NCBI GenBank assembly: GCA_020633675.1
Contig: JACKDE010000002.1
Coordinates: forward strand, 186,001-250,000
DNA: 64,000 nt
Origin: Deferribacteres bacterium
Lineage (GTDB): Bacteria > Zhuqueibacterota > Zhuqueibacteria > Zhuqueibacterales > Geothermadaptataceae
Direction: 5' to 3'
A model generated the notes under the pieces. The model was not told the origin of the DNA, searched no databases, and worked only from the letters and a program-made list of their open reading frames with translations. Shown here one piece after another: positions 43,604-58,600 of this stretch. Numbering within the stretch: the first letter of the stretch is position 1; each line of letters begins with the position of its first letter. The translations under genes and the position numbers were made by a program.

Positions 43604-46600
43604 ATGAGAGTAGCCATGTGGCGTCAATTGTTCGCAGGAATCATCTTAATTCTTATCACCAGCTCCGCTTTTGCACAAGGTGTGCTGACCGGAGTCGCGG
43701 TGACGCCATCCAATCCGTCCGCAGGCGCTGCGACGGTATATACCATGACCTTCACACCGGATATTCTGGGCAGCGGTGTGCCCGCCGATGGTCAGATACG
43801 TTTTGTTTTTCCTGCCAATTTTGATCTTTCCGGCGTAGAAATCGCGCAGAACGTCACGGGTCTCGATGGCGGCTACGCGGCTATTACAGCTTCAAATGAT
43901 ACGCTTGTTTTGCAACGCGATGGCACCGGCACTGCGTTGGCGGCCGGCGCGCCAGCAATTCTAAAGCTGGCCTCCGTAATCAATTCCACTCAGGCTGCGG
44001 ACACTTTTGCGGTGCTGGTGGAAACGCTCGACAATCTCGGCATCGCCATTGATGGCCCGACCTCTTCGGCAACATTCGCCATCACCGCCGCTGTGGCAAA
44101 TCAAATCCGGATTCTGGTCGCAGCCAGCGGCGACACTTCGGCATTTCTGACCACCGCCTTCACCACCGGTGATACAGCGCTGATTCATGCTGCCAGTTTT
44201 GATATCTTCGGCAATTATATACAGGATGAAACCGTCAACTGGAGTGTGAGCGGCGGTATCGGCACTGTTTTGCCGGCCACTGGTGACAGCACGCTTTTTA
44301 CAGCAACAACGCCTGGCACAGGTCAGATTGCTGCAGACCATCCCACGCTAAGCGATGGTGTGACCGCCATTCTGACGGTGAGCGCAGGTGGATTGGCGTC
44401 GATTAAAATTGTCGAAGGACCTTTTGGCGACGGACCGGAACTGGACACCAGAACGTTGACAGCGGATGAAACGATGACCTTGCATGCTGCGGGGTATGAT
44501 GCGCAGGGCAACTATCTCGGCGACCAGAATGTGACCTGGAGCTCATCCGGGGGTCTGGCGCCTGCGGTTGCAGCCACAGCGAATACGATCACGTTCAGTC
44601 CGACCACGGCCCCGGTTACCGGCATCATCATCGCCAGTCACGGCACGGCCGGCAGCGATGCCACCGGCACAATCACAGTGAATCAGGGTGCAGCCAACTA
44701 TGTGAAGGTTTTAAGTGATGCCAGTGGCAACACCAATGAGGTGCCGACTGCCGGTTTGACCACAGGTGGCCAATTGACTGTGCATGCGGCCAGTTTTGAT
44801 GCCGACGGCAACTACATTAATGATGTCAGTGTGAGTTGGAATCTGAGCGGCGGCATCGGTTCGCTTTTCCCGCAGAGCGGCGTTTTCACCACGTTTACAG
44901 CCGAAAAAGTGGGCTCAGGACAAATCACTGCCGACCATGCAAGCTTGTTGGATGATGCCACCGGCACCATCACGGTGAGCGCAGGCACCCTGGCCTATAT
45001 CCGCATTTACGAAGGCCCATCCGGCAATACCACCGAATTCAGCTCTACCAATTTGAAAGCAGACGAGTCCCTGACTCTGCATGCGGCTGGATTCGATGCG
45101 CAAAACAATTATATCGGCGATCAGACCGTGGCCTGGTCGCGCACCGGCACGCTTGCACCGGCATTCAGCGATGTGGCGCCATCGATTACGTTCAATCCGA
45201 CTATGGCGCCGGCTACCGGCACGATTTCAGCTTCGCATGGCACGGCAGGCAGCGACGCGACTGGCACGATTACCGTAACGGTTGGTAACGCACATCATAT
45301 TAAAGTGTTGAACAGCACTGGCGGCAACACATCTGAAGTCAACACGGCAGGATTGACGGCCGGCGATAAGCTGACTGTACATGCCGGCAGCTTTGACTCA
45401 GACGATAACTACATCGGTGACATTACAGTGTCATGGGGCGTGTCAGGCAATATCGGCACCCTGAGCGCAACATTAGCAATTGCAACTGAGTTGACGGCGA
45501 CCACGCCGGGTTCGGGGCAAATTTTTGCCGACGATGCCGGCCCGTTGCTCGGTGATGCAACCGGGGTGATCACCGTCAATGCAGGCTCTGTCGCCAGTAT
45601 CAAAATTGTTGAAGGCTTAAGTGGCGATGGACCGGAGCTGGCGGCAAAATCTCTGACGGCGGACGATATATTATTTGTGCACGCTGCCGGCTATGATGTT
45701 CAGGGCAATTATGTCGGTGATCAATCGGTAACATGGGGAAATACCGGCACGTTAATGCCAACCATCAGTGCAACCGGCACATCGGCAGCTTTTAATCCGA
45801 ACACAGCACCGACCAGCGGCACCATCACTGCCTCACATGCGACGGCCGGCAGCGATGCCACCGGACTGATTTCGGTCACGACCGGCGTTCAGCATCATGT
45901 TAAAGTACTGAACGGCATCAGCGGCAACACGGCCGAGGTGACCAGCGTCGGCCTGGTGACCGGTGATCAGTTGACGGTTCATGCAGGCTCTTTCGATGCG
46001 GACGACAATTATATCAGCGACGTATCAGTGGATTGGGATCTCAGCGGCGGCATAGGCAGCTTGTTTCCATCAAGTGGTATGTCCACGACCTTTTCCGCAA
46101 CCACCGCTGGCACCGGCCAGATCACCGCAGATCATCCGACACTTTTTGACGATGCGACCGGCACAATTTCGGTAAGTGCGGGCTCGCTGGCCTTCGTGCG
46201 CATTGTCGAAGGCACCAGTGGAAATGGCCCTGAGCTCGACACCAAAACACTGTCAGCAGACCAGACATTGACGGTGCATGCGGCGGGCTACGATGACAAC
46301 AGCAATTACATCGGCGATCAAAATGTAACCTGGACCAGCACCGGTTCATTGGCTCCGGTGGTCAATGAAACCAGCCCAACATTTACCTTCAATCCGACAA
46401 CAGCGCCAGCCAGCGGTACGCTTTCGGCGGATCATGCTACCGCAACGGACGATGCGACCGGCACCATTACCGTATTAGTGGGTTCGCAAAATCGCGTCAA
46501 GATTTTAGATGGCCCGAGCGGCAATACCAGCGAAGTGACCACGGCCGGTTTGACCACCGGTGGCACGCTGACTGTGCATGCTTCCAGTTTTGATGCAGAT

Positions 46601-49600
46601 GGCAACTACATTCAGGATGTGTCCGCTTCGTGGAGCGTGAGCGGCAGTATCGGTACTTTAAGCAGCCCCAACGGTGTCGCCACAACACTGACTGCGACCA
46701 CACCCGGCTCAGGCATTATCACGGCTGACCACGCGACCCTGGTCGATGATGCCACCGGCATAATCACAGTCAATCCGGGAACGCTCGATTACATTTTGAT
46801 TGTCGAAGGCCCGACAGGGAACGGGCCGGAACTGGCAGCCAAGAACCTGACCGCCGATGAAGCGCTGACCGTTCATGCTGCAGGCTACGATGCGCAGGGC
46901 AATTATATCGGCGATCAAACCGTGACCTGGGGCAGTACCGGTACACTCGCGCCAGTGATCAGTGGCAGCGGAACGAGCTTTACCTTCAGCCCAACCACCG
47001 CGCCGGCTTTTGGCACCATTACCGCAGACCACGCGACGGCAACGGACGATGCGACGGGCACGATTTCGGTCGATGTCGGGACAGCGCACCGCGTGAAAGT
47101 GTTGAGCAATATCAGCGGCAATACAAGTGAAGTATCTACCGCCGGCTTGACCACAGGTGGCACACTGACCGTGCACGCCGCGAGTTTCGATGCGGATAAT
47201 AACTATATTCAGGATGTTGTAGTCGGCTGGAGCGTCAGCGGCGGTATTGGCTTGCTGAGTGCAAACAATGACATCTCCACAATCTTGACAGCTACCGCAC
47301 CGGGATCAGGGCAGATAACGGCAGATCATCCGACTCTGATTGATGATGCCACGGGCACCATTACAGTCAACTCTGGATCGCTGGCCTTCATTAAAATTGT
47401 CGAGGGACCGGGCGGAAATGGTCCGGAACTCAACACAAAGTCCTTGACAGCAGACGATGTGCTGACCGTACATGCTGCAGGGTATGATGCCCAGGGCAAT
47501 TACATTGGTGATCAGACAGTAACATGGGCGAGTTTAGGAACGCTGGCGCCTGTACTCTCCGGCAGTGGCCCGAGCATAACATTTAATCCAACTACAGCAC
47601 CGACTGCCGGAACGATTTCGGCCACGCACACGACTGCGGGCAGTGATGCCACGGGAACCATTACAGTTGGCGTCGGCAGTCCAAGCCGGGTGAAAGTGCT
47701 CAGTGGCGTGAGCGGCAATACGGCAGAGCTGACGAGCGCCGGACTGACCACCGGCGGCACGCTCGTTATGCATGCAGCCAGCTTTGATGCGGATAATAAT
47801 TATGTGCAAGACGTTTCAGTGGCCTGGAGTGTCAGCGGCGGTATCGGCGCCACCAATCCTGCCACTGGCATATCCACAACCTTGACGGCAACCACGCCCG
47901 GCACCGGCCAGGTAACTGCAGATCATCCGGTTCTGATCGATGATGCGACCGGCACCATTTCAGTGAGCGCCGGAACGCTGGCATCCATTCGCATTGTCGA
48001 TGGGCCATCCGGAAATACCGCTGAAGTGACGACCCTCAACCTGACGGCAGACAATGCGGTCACGGTGCACGCCGCCGGTTACGATGCGCAAGGCAATTAC
48101 ATTGGAGACCAAACCGTCGATTGGGCCGCCTCCGGCTCCTTGACCCCCGCTCCGAGCGGCACAAGCACTTCGTTTACGTTTAATCCGACGCTTGCGCCTG
48201 CCAGTGGCAAAATTGCAGCAACCCATGCAACTGCCGGTACCGATTCAACTGATTTGGTATCTGTGAGCGTCGGCAGTGCGCACCATATCAAAGTTCTCGC
48301 CGCCACCTCCGGGGAAACCAGTGAGGTGAACCTAGAGAGCCTTGCGACTGGTGATTCGCTGGATGTGCATGCAGCCAGTTTTGATGCCGACGATAATTAC
48401 CTTGCAGATGTTTCTGTTGGCTGGAGCGTTAGTGGTGGTATTGGTTCGCTTGCTCCACTCAATGGTGTTGCAACCCGGCTAACAGCGACGACGCCGGGCA
48501 CAGGTCAGATTACTGCCGATCATCCGACATTGATCGACGACGCCACAGGGACCATCACGGTCGCCAGCAGCGGATTGGCGTACGTTCGTATCGTGGAAGG
48601 TCCGGCTGGCGATGGCCCCGAGCTGACCACCCGCTCGCTCACGGCAGATCAAACTTTGACCGTGCATGCGGCCGGGTATGATGCCAACGGCAACTACCTC
48701 GGCGACCAGGAAGTGGCATGGGGCAGTACCGGCACGCTGTCGCCACCTTTAAACGGCACAGCCACCTCAATTACCTTCAGCCCAACGACTGCGCCAGCCA
48801 CGGGTGCGATAACGGCTGATCATCCGACTGCGGACGACGATAACACCGGCACTATTTCTGTTGGCGTGGGCGGCGCCCAGCGTATTAAAGTTTTGAGCGG
48901 CGCCAGCGGCAGCACCAATGAAGTGCTGACGAACGGTCTTACCACCGGCGGCGCGTTGGTCGTGCACGCTTCCAGTTTTGATGCGGATAACAATTATATC
49001 ACAGACGTTTCGGTGGACTGGACAGTAACCGGCGGCATCGGCAGCTTGACCAATGCAGTCGGTGTTACCACGACGTTGATTGCAACCACACCTGGCACAG
49101 GTGTGATTTCAGCTGACCACACAAACCTGATCGATGATGCAACGGGGACAATTACTGTTTCAGCCGGTTCGTTGGCATATATCAAAATCGTCGAAGGTGC
49201 GTCCGGCAACACGCCGGAAGCGGCCGGTTTGAACTTAACCGCGGATCAAAGTATCACCGTGCATGCCGCTGGTTTTGATGCCAATGATAACTATTTGGGT
49301 GACCAAACTGTTGTGTGGAGCAGCTCCGGTTCTCTTGGCCCGGAAGTCACTGGTAGTGGTACAAGCATTGTTTTTAGCCCGACCTTGGCTCCTGCTTCCG
49401 GTCGTATTTTTGCGGATCACCCGACTGCTGCGGATGACAGCACAGGTGTGATCGCCATCGCCGTCGGCAGCGCCCAGCGCATTAAGGTATTGAGCAACGC
49501 CAGCGGCAACACCAGCGAAGTGACTTCCTCCGGCCTGACCACAACCGGCACGCTCACCGTCCACGCCAGCAGTTTCGACGCAGATGATAATTATATCACC

Positions 49601-52600
49601 GACGTGGCTGTAAACTGGAGTGTCAATGGTGGTATCGGTACTGTCGCTCCTGCATTAAACAGTTCGTCGACGACTTTCACTGCTACTACGCCCGGCACAG
49701 GCGTGATTTCAGCAGACCATCCAACGCTGATCGACGATGCCACCGGGACGATCACTGTTTCCTCCGGGACGCTCGCATATATTTTGATTTTTGAGGGCCC
49801 CAGCGGCAATACTCGTGAAGTGGACACCGAAAATCTGACGGCCGACCAAACGCTGACAGTGCATGCTGCAGGATTTGATGCCAGCGACAATTACATCGGC
49901 GATCAAACTGTGACCTGGGGTTCGACCGGCAATTTGGCGCCAGCGATTTCTGCCACCAGCAGCGCATTGACTTTCAGCCCGACGACTGCGCCTGCCAGCG
50001 GTGTGATTACGGCTACCCACCTAACTGCCAACGACGATGCCACCGGCACGATAGCCGTAGCTGTCGGACAGGAACGCTATGTCTCGGTGCTGCAAAATGG
50101 TAGTGGCAATACCCCTGAAGTCGGAAATGTCTCTCTCACCACCGGCGAAACGCTGGTCGTACATGCTTCCAGCTTTGATGCCGACAACAATTATGTGCAG
50201 GATGTAGCGGTTGCGTGGCTTTTGAGCGGCAACATCGGCACACTGAATCCAACAACAGGCATTTCGACAACGTTGACGGCTTCGACAGCAGGTTCCGGTG
50301 TGATTACGGCAGATCATCCGGCCATCATCGATGATGCGACCGGTTCCATCAACATTTCAGCTGGCACTTTAAGCTACATTAAAATTGTTGAAGGCCCTGT
50401 GGGTGATGGTCCGGAGCTGGGCGCACGCACACTGACGACCGATGATATTTTACAGGTACATGCTGCAGGCTACGATGCGCAGGATAACTATATCGGAGAC
50501 CAGCCGGTAAACTGGTCAGTGACTGGAGGTATCGGCACCCTCAATCCGGTTTTTGGGGCGACCACTTCGTTGCGATTGACTTCCCCCGGCAGCGGCCAGC
50601 TGATTGCGGACCATGCTTCGGCAAATGACGATTCCAGCGGTGTACTCACAGTTGGTGGCGGTTCGCTTTACCGTATCAAAGTGCTGATCGGCGCGAGTGG
50701 CAATACCCCGGTTGTCACCAGCCACGGGATGACTACCGACGATGTTTTCACCGTGCATGCGGGTGGCTTTGATATAAACGACAATTACCTTGGTGATTTT
50801 TCTGTCAACTGGTCTGTTTCCGGAAATATCGGCACCCTCAATCCGGTTAGTGGTCTGTCGACCACTCTCAATGCCAATAAAGTCGGTAATGGTCAGATTC
50901 AGGCGGATCATGCTACTGCCATCGATGGTCAGAGCGGTATTATCAGTGTCAGTGCAGGGGGATTGAATTTTATCAAAGTAGTCGAAGGCCCATCTGGCGA
51001 CGGCACTGAACTGGGCGCACGCACCCTTACCGCTGATCAAACTTTAACAGTGCATGCTGCCGGTTTCGATGCCGACAGCAACTATGTCGGTGATCAAAAC
51101 GTGGCGTGGAGCAGCACGGGCACGCTCGCACCTGCAATTTCAGCCACTGGAACCAACATTACTTTTGCACCCACAACAGCTCCGGTAAGCGGCGCGATCA
51201 CGGCGACCCATGCCAGCGCAGGCACCGATGAAACAGGTACCGTCACCGTCACGGTCGGCGTACTGCATCATGTCACGGTCTTGTCCGGCGGTTCCGGCAA
51301 CACCGCTCCCGTCACGGCAACCACTCTTAATCCGGGACAGACGTTGGGTGTGCATGCCGGTGGTTTTGATGCCGACAACAATTATATTTCAGATCAAAGT
51401 GTCAACTGGTCGGTCATCGGGCCAATTGGCAATATTGCACCAGCCAGCGGCATTTCAGCGACATTTGCTGCGCAAACAGTCGGAACAGGCACCATCCGGG
51501 CAGATGCCAGCGGCGCAATATTGGATGGTGTGTCCGAAACAATCACCGTCGCGCTCGGCAATGTTGCGCGCATTCGTATTCGTACAGCGCCCAATAATGG
51601 CGGCAGCGAATTTGGCAATTTCAACATGACGGCAGATGATGATGTGACTCTGTACGCAGCCGGCTATGATGCAGGCGATAATTATTTTGGCGATGTCAGC
51701 GTAAACTGGAGCAGTACAGGCAGCTTGTCGCCACAGGTCAGTGCAACGGGCTCTTCCTTTACTTTCTCGCCAGCGGCGGGTCATGCAGATGGGACGATTA
51801 ACGGGACGATCATTGCAGCCCATGCCAGCGGCGGAAACGATACCACAGGCAGCATCACTGTTTTACCGGGCGATCCGGTTGGCGAAATCACTCTGACGGC
51901 AAGCCCGAGTGGTCTGCCTGCGGACGGCTCGAGTACATCCTTGTTGACCAGTTCCGTGATTCGGGATGCCGAGAACAATGACGTTGGCGCGAACAAGCTG
52001 TTTACCGTCACGATCACACCCTCCAATTTGGGCACAATTGCAACCCCCGATGCCGATCCGGCGACACCTGGACATCAGATCGCGACCAACAGTTCGAGCC
52101 GTTTAAGCTTTACTTTCCGTGCCGGCTCGGCAGGGGGTATTGCCACAATCGGAGTCAGCAGTGGCCTGGCAGCAAGTGGCAACACCCAGATCAGTATGGG
52201 CAGCTTAAATATTCTGTCAGTTTCGACCACGCCAAATTTTGTCTCGCAATCGCAGACCGGGGTTGCAGTTAGCATGACCATTCAAAATCTCGCTGCTTCA
52301 CCTGTGACGAATCTCGATGGCCAGCTGACATTTACCGGCGCAGCGGATCGAACTGGAGAATATACTGTTTCGCCGAGCGCAGGCAATCCAACCAGTGTCA
52401 GCGGCAGCTCTACGGCCACCCTCACCTATTTGGTTGATATCTCGGCCAACGCGACACTCGAGCAAGTGACGATCAATGGTTCGGTTGCCGGCGATATCGG
52501 CGGCTCGCAGGTGTCCACCGTCGGGGCGGCGACGCCCGATAGCTGGACCGTGCAACGCGCGGCAGGTGTTGCGCTCACCAGTGTCGTCACCGCACTCGAT

Positions 52601-55600
52601 ACGGTTTCGCAGGGCCAGCAAAATATTTCTTTCACGGTTCAAGCGGCAAATAGTCTTGGCCTGAGCAATGTCGCGGATGCGGTTGTCGATAGCGTGCGTT
52701 TGGTGTTCCGGCAGGGGCCGGTCGACAAAAGCGCTGAGTACATCGTCGCAGCCAACCCGGCCAATCCGACCGTGATTGCTGGCAATAGCACGGCAACCTT
52801 CAGTTTTACGGTGAACGTCGGCCTGACAGCCACGCCGGGAGATCTGACTATCGATGCTACAATCTATGCCCGTGATGGCAACTCCAATCGTGCAATTTCA
52901 GATCTCAATGCCAACACCACCGACAGCTGGGTGGTTGTTGAAGCCGATGCCTTCAATATCGTCGCGATTGTGCCGTCACAGCCGACAGTGACCGCGGGCA
53001 TGATCAAAGCATGGCAAATTCAAATGCTGGTGCAAAATTCCGGCAGTTCAAATATCTCGGTCGATCTGAATGCCGCTTCAACATTTTTGCGGTTGTTTAT
53101 CGGCAGCATGGATGTGACCAGTGAGTACACGATTGGCCAACCAATTGCTTTTGATCAGGGCGGCAACACTCTCGGCCCGGGCGCGACCGGCACGTTGACG
53201 TTCCCGGTCACGCAAACCGGCAGCAGCACCGGAATCGCCACTATCTCCGGCTTCGCTGCCGGCTTGGACAATTCCACCGGACTGCCAATCTCAGATAACA
53301 CCAACGATGGTGGTACCGGTGATGTCCGCGTACAAACGCTCGGCGCACTGAATATCACCGGCCTGCAGCTCTCGCAGCCAAGCGTTACCCAAAATCGTGA
53401 TTTTGACTGGACCATCACCGCAACCGTCACCAACAACGGTGAAAGTGCCATCAAACTCAATAGCAATCCCCCGGCGGTTTCGGTCGGTAACAGCACAGGC
53501 TACCAATTTATTCAGCCGCGATCTTTCATCGATGGCGATTCGATTCTTGCCGGCAATCAGACCAAGCAATATCGCATTACGGTCGATCAAACGGGCAGCC
53601 AGTTGGGCACGTTGCCGGTATCGCTGATGCTGGCAGGCGTCGAAACCAACAGTGATCGCGCAGTGCAGTCAAATACCGGCGGCACCAATGTCATCAGCCA
53701 GAGCCCGGCTGTCATGCAAATTCGCGAAGTGCGCGTCTCCCGCCAAACCGTGACAGCAGGCCAAACTAATCCGTGGGATGTCGTTGTGGTGGTGGAAAAC
53801 ACCGGACAAAGTCAGGTGAGCCTGAAAAACGATGCGACCACCAATTTGCGTTTCCGCCTCAACAGCATATTCCAAAACGATTATAGTTTTGCCCTGCAGC
53901 CCGCGAATTGGCTCGGCACCAGCTCACTCATTTTGGCGGGCAATGCTACTGACAGCTTGCGCTTCGAAATCAGCACAACTGGCTCGAATAGCGGTTTTCC
54001 GGAGCTCTGGGCGACGGTGAATGCGACCGAAACCAACAGCCAAACCAATATCACTGGTGCGGACAACGGCTCGACCAGTTTTCAGGTGCAAACTGCACCG
54101 GTTGTTAGCTACATTGCGCAAAGCATGGTCCCGGATATCGTCAATAATAATGGTTTTTACGCTTTTACGGTGCGGGTCAACAATGCCGGCCAATCGACTG
54201 TGGCGCTGCAACCATCCATCACAACATTCGAATTTACCGATGGCAGCAATCCGGTCAGTCCCACACTGGATGCCAACAAAGTTGTGAGCCTTCCGCCCGG
54301 CGATACCACTTTGACGTTTCAACAGGTACAGATTCCGGCGAATATGGCCCAGCAATCCTATACGCCGACCATCCGGCTGCGCGGTACCGAAAACGGCAAC
54401 GGGTTCTCGCGTGATCTGCCAGTGGATGTGAACGAGCTGCAGGTGACAGCACCATCGGATGTGCAGATTCTTGCGACCCGTCCGAGCCAGCCCAGCGTCA
54501 CCCGTGCGATGGAAAAAGACTGGACGATCACCATGCTGGTGCGCAACAACGGCGGTACCGCTGTGCAGCTCGACAGCGTCAAACTCATTCTGTTCAACGG
54601 CGGCGATGTGACCGGTGAGTACAGTCTGGTCACGCCGACACAATTTTTAGGTAGCGGTGGTGATGTGCTCAGCCCCGGCGCAACCGATTCGCTGCAATTT
54701 GACATTTTAAAGACTGGTAACAAGGAAGGTTCGACCACCATACAGGGCCGGCTTTGGGTAACGGATCAATCAAGTCAGCAGCAGCTCTTTATTCAATCTG
54801 ACACTGGCGGCGGCAGTTTTGATGTGCAGGGCCCGGCCTCGCTTGCCATTACCCAAATCACCACATCGCAACCACGCGTCACCCAAAATATGACCGTAAG
54901 CTGGACCATCGACGTCGCGCTGCGCAACAACGGCGCCAGCGATCTCGGCTTGCTTCTTGATCCGGACTCAAGCAATGTAGCATTGGCTCTTGATGCTGGA
55001 GATTATCAAATTACCTATCCTGCGACACTGGTTGGCGGCGATACGACGCTTGAAGGCAACAGCGAAGATATTCTGCGTTTTATCGTTACACAAACCGGTG
55101 CACAGATGGGTGCAAACATTATTACAGCAGAAATGCGAGCCATTGAGCTCAACAGTGATGTTCACTACTTCACAGCAACAACGCCCGCAAATCAGGGCTC
55201 GGTGGTGGTGGAAACGCCGGCACAACTGCGCATCAAGGCGGTCACGGTAACCGGTGCGCCCAATTTGCCGCAGGTCAACACCAACCAGCCATTTACGGTG
55301 AATGTCGAAATCGAAAACATTGGCCAGGAAACCGCAGACAGTATCCGTGTTGCCTTGGCGAGCAATGGATCGTCCGCAATTGTGCCAACTTCCATTTTGA
55401 TCGATGGCAACATTCCCGGCAACGCCACGCAATTTATCCAATTCGGTATTACTGCTTCGGCGAGCGCCAACCCGGGCGAGCTTTTCACCGCCAATCTGAT
55501 TTCGGCAAGGGCCAGGAACACGAGGCAGAACGCTTCATTCGGCGCTCCGGTTGATAACAACGAGACCGTCATCGTGCAATTGCCTGCCGTCCTGCAAGTG

Positions 55601-58600
55601 GCTGATGTACAAACCTCCGTGGCCAGCGTTGCCGCCGAGCAAAATATCCCCTGGCAAATTTACGTGATCCTGCGCAACAACGGTACTGCCAGTCTCGATT
55701 TGGCGGCGCCGGATGCGCGTGATATCGCCTTTTCGATCGCCTCCAACGCACAACTCGATTATACCGTGGAAGCGCCGGCTGAGCTGGCCGGAGGGGGGCT
55801 GACTTTGGCTGGCGGTGCTGCCGATACCTTGAAATACATCGTGCGCAACACCGGTCGACTGGGTGGCACGGTCGATATCGTCGCTTCGGCAGCGGGTGCT
55901 GATCGCAACACCACCCAGGCGTTGAATGCGCAGGGCGCGGGCAGCATTGTGGTCTCATCGACTGCGGCTGTGCGTATTTTGCAAACTGTGTTAACTGTCA
56001 ACAACACGCTCGGCAGCACCGAAACCGGATTGGTCAACACGGATCAAACCTTCAGCGTGCGGGTGGTTGCGGAAAATCGCGGTCTTGAAGATTTGGAAAA
56101 TGTCGATATTTCACTTTCGACAAATGGTGGCTCGTCGATTCCGGTTTCCGGGCAAACGATCGCAACCATTCCGGTAGGTGAAACGCGGGAAGCCGTTTTT
56201 CAAATCATCGCAGCTGCCTTGCCGACCTCCGGCACCAGCTCGGAAGTTTTTACTGCGACCATTGTCAGCGCAACGGCCGCGCAGAGTCAGGAACCTGCCA
56301 CCATCTTTTTGCCGGCGGACAATAACGCACAGGTGCAGATTCAGACGCCGGCAAGTCTGGCGATTTCTGCCAGCACAGATGACGATGACAATGTGCTGAG
56401 TTCGAATCAGCTGTTTGAAATTACCGCAATGGTGGCAAACAGCGGGCAGGCAGACATCGACGGCAATGGGCGCGTCACCCTGGAGCCACCAACCGGATTT
56501 GTGTTGGTTGATCCGAATCCGTCAGCGTTTGAGCAAGCATTTGCAGCGGACCAGCCAGTGGTGTGGCGGGTGCGTGCACCGGCCACAGCGGTCGCTTCAG
56601 CGCAGTTCAAAGTGCGCTTGAATCAGGCACCGTTCGACCGCAACGCCGCTTCCGAGGCAGTCGTCACCCTCGATAGCGCGGCTTTCAGTGTACAGGTTGT
56701 GGAGTTCGATCTCGCTATCACCAAGCTTTATGTAAGCGAACCGGGTGGTGCAGAAGATGACACGTTATCGACGCAACAAAACTTTATCATCACCGCCAAC
56801 ATCGCTTTCAGTGCCGATCTTGCCGGGCAGCAGCGCTCGATCACCCTCGCCATACCGAATGGCTATCAATTGCTGTCTGCTGCGACCATCGATGATTTCT
56901 CCGAAACAGCAAGCTGGCAGTTGATCGCGCCGGCAGAGCCGCATGCCGCACGCGCGTTCATCGCGACGGCCGAAGGCGTGACCGGACTCGGTGAGCAAAA
57001 AATTTCAAAAGATACATTGCAAGTGGCGCTGGTGAGCCGGGCTTTGGTCGAATTGTCAGCTTTTATCAGCGAGCCGCCTGGGGCGCAGGATGGCATTTTA
57101 TCGCAAGGCCAGCCCTTCACTATTCGCGCCAATTTAAACAATCGTGGCACCGCCGCTGCGCTCGATTCAGGCATCGTGCGGCTGGAATTGGGGCAGACCG
57201 GCGTCACCACCACAGATGCGCTGGAACAGAAAATCAGCACCGGCGCAAACGGCTTTGTTGAGTGGCAGGCTGTGGCCCCGAACGCACTGGCCGAGGGGGA
57301 AATCGTGGTGCGGCTGATTCAGCGGCCAATCGACGAAAACACCGATTTCGATGCCGCGATTGTGCGCGAAACCTCGCAATTCAACGTCCGCACTGTTGAT
57401 GCGGGCAATATCTCCGCCAGCAATGTGCAGATCATCGAACCTGTGGGCGCGACCGATGGCATCGTCAGCACCAATCAGCAATTCACTGTACGTGCTGATC
57501 TCGATTGGCAAAATGTACAGGATGTGACCGCACGTCTGCTGCTGCCAGCCGGATTTTCGACCGAAAATGAGTTCCGGTCCTACACTGCGCTCGACGGACC
57601 GGTTTCGCCGACCTGGATCGTGCGCGCTCCGGTTGCGGCCACGGCTGCGCAGCTCATCCGTGTGTCGCTGCAGGGCAATGATGCCAACAACGATACGGTC
57701 AGCGTGTCGACCACTTCTGCGCCATTGCAGGTGGATGTGGTGGATCGTGCGCTGCTGCGATTGAGCGCCGCGATTGTCGGGCCGCCCGCCGCCCTTGACG
57801 GCATTGTCAGCGTCAGCCAGGAATTCGATATCTCCGGCGAGATCGTCAACAATGGGCAGGCCAACGTGGTCGGTATCGATAGTATGCGATTGGTGTTGCC
57901 AACAGGCTATTCGGCAACAGAGCCGTTGGTCAAAGCCTCATCGAATGGCGTGGTTGGTTGGCGGGTCAGAGCGCGTTCAACGCCGTCGCCGGGCAGTGAA
58001 AGCATCACCCTGCGATTGGTGCGCCGTCCGACGGACGAAAACACCAATTTGCCTGCTGATGTCGAAAATGATGAAGTCGCCATCCCAATTCAGGCCGAGC
58101 CCAAGCGCATGCGTGTCACTTCGCTGCCGCTGGCAAGCCCCGGCCCGACGGCTGCCGGCCAGGCAGACCTGGTGATGATGCGGTTGGTGGTGCTCAATCT
58201 CGGGACGGAAAGTTCGAGCGATATTTTGCTGCGCGGCATCAGCTTTTTTGCCGAAAATCGCTTTGGCGAAGAAGTGCCGCCGAATGCCGCGTTCAAACGA
58301 CTGCGCGTGACTGGTGCGGGTAATTTGAGCCAGGTTTACGCGGAAATCGCGCCATTGCCGGGCGAAAATCCACTGACCGCAACTTTCGCTACTTTTGATA
58401 CCTTGGCAGGCGGGATACCGGACACCATTGACATCGTGGTCGACATTGCCGACAATCCGCAAGCCACCGATTTCCAGATAGCGATTCGCTCCAGTGAGGC
58501 CTTCGATGCCATCGATGCGGATTCGCGTCAGCAGGTGGTGGTGGAAGATGAGCTCGGCCGCACCGGCATCGATTTCGCGATGCTGTCTGCCAGCTCTGCT

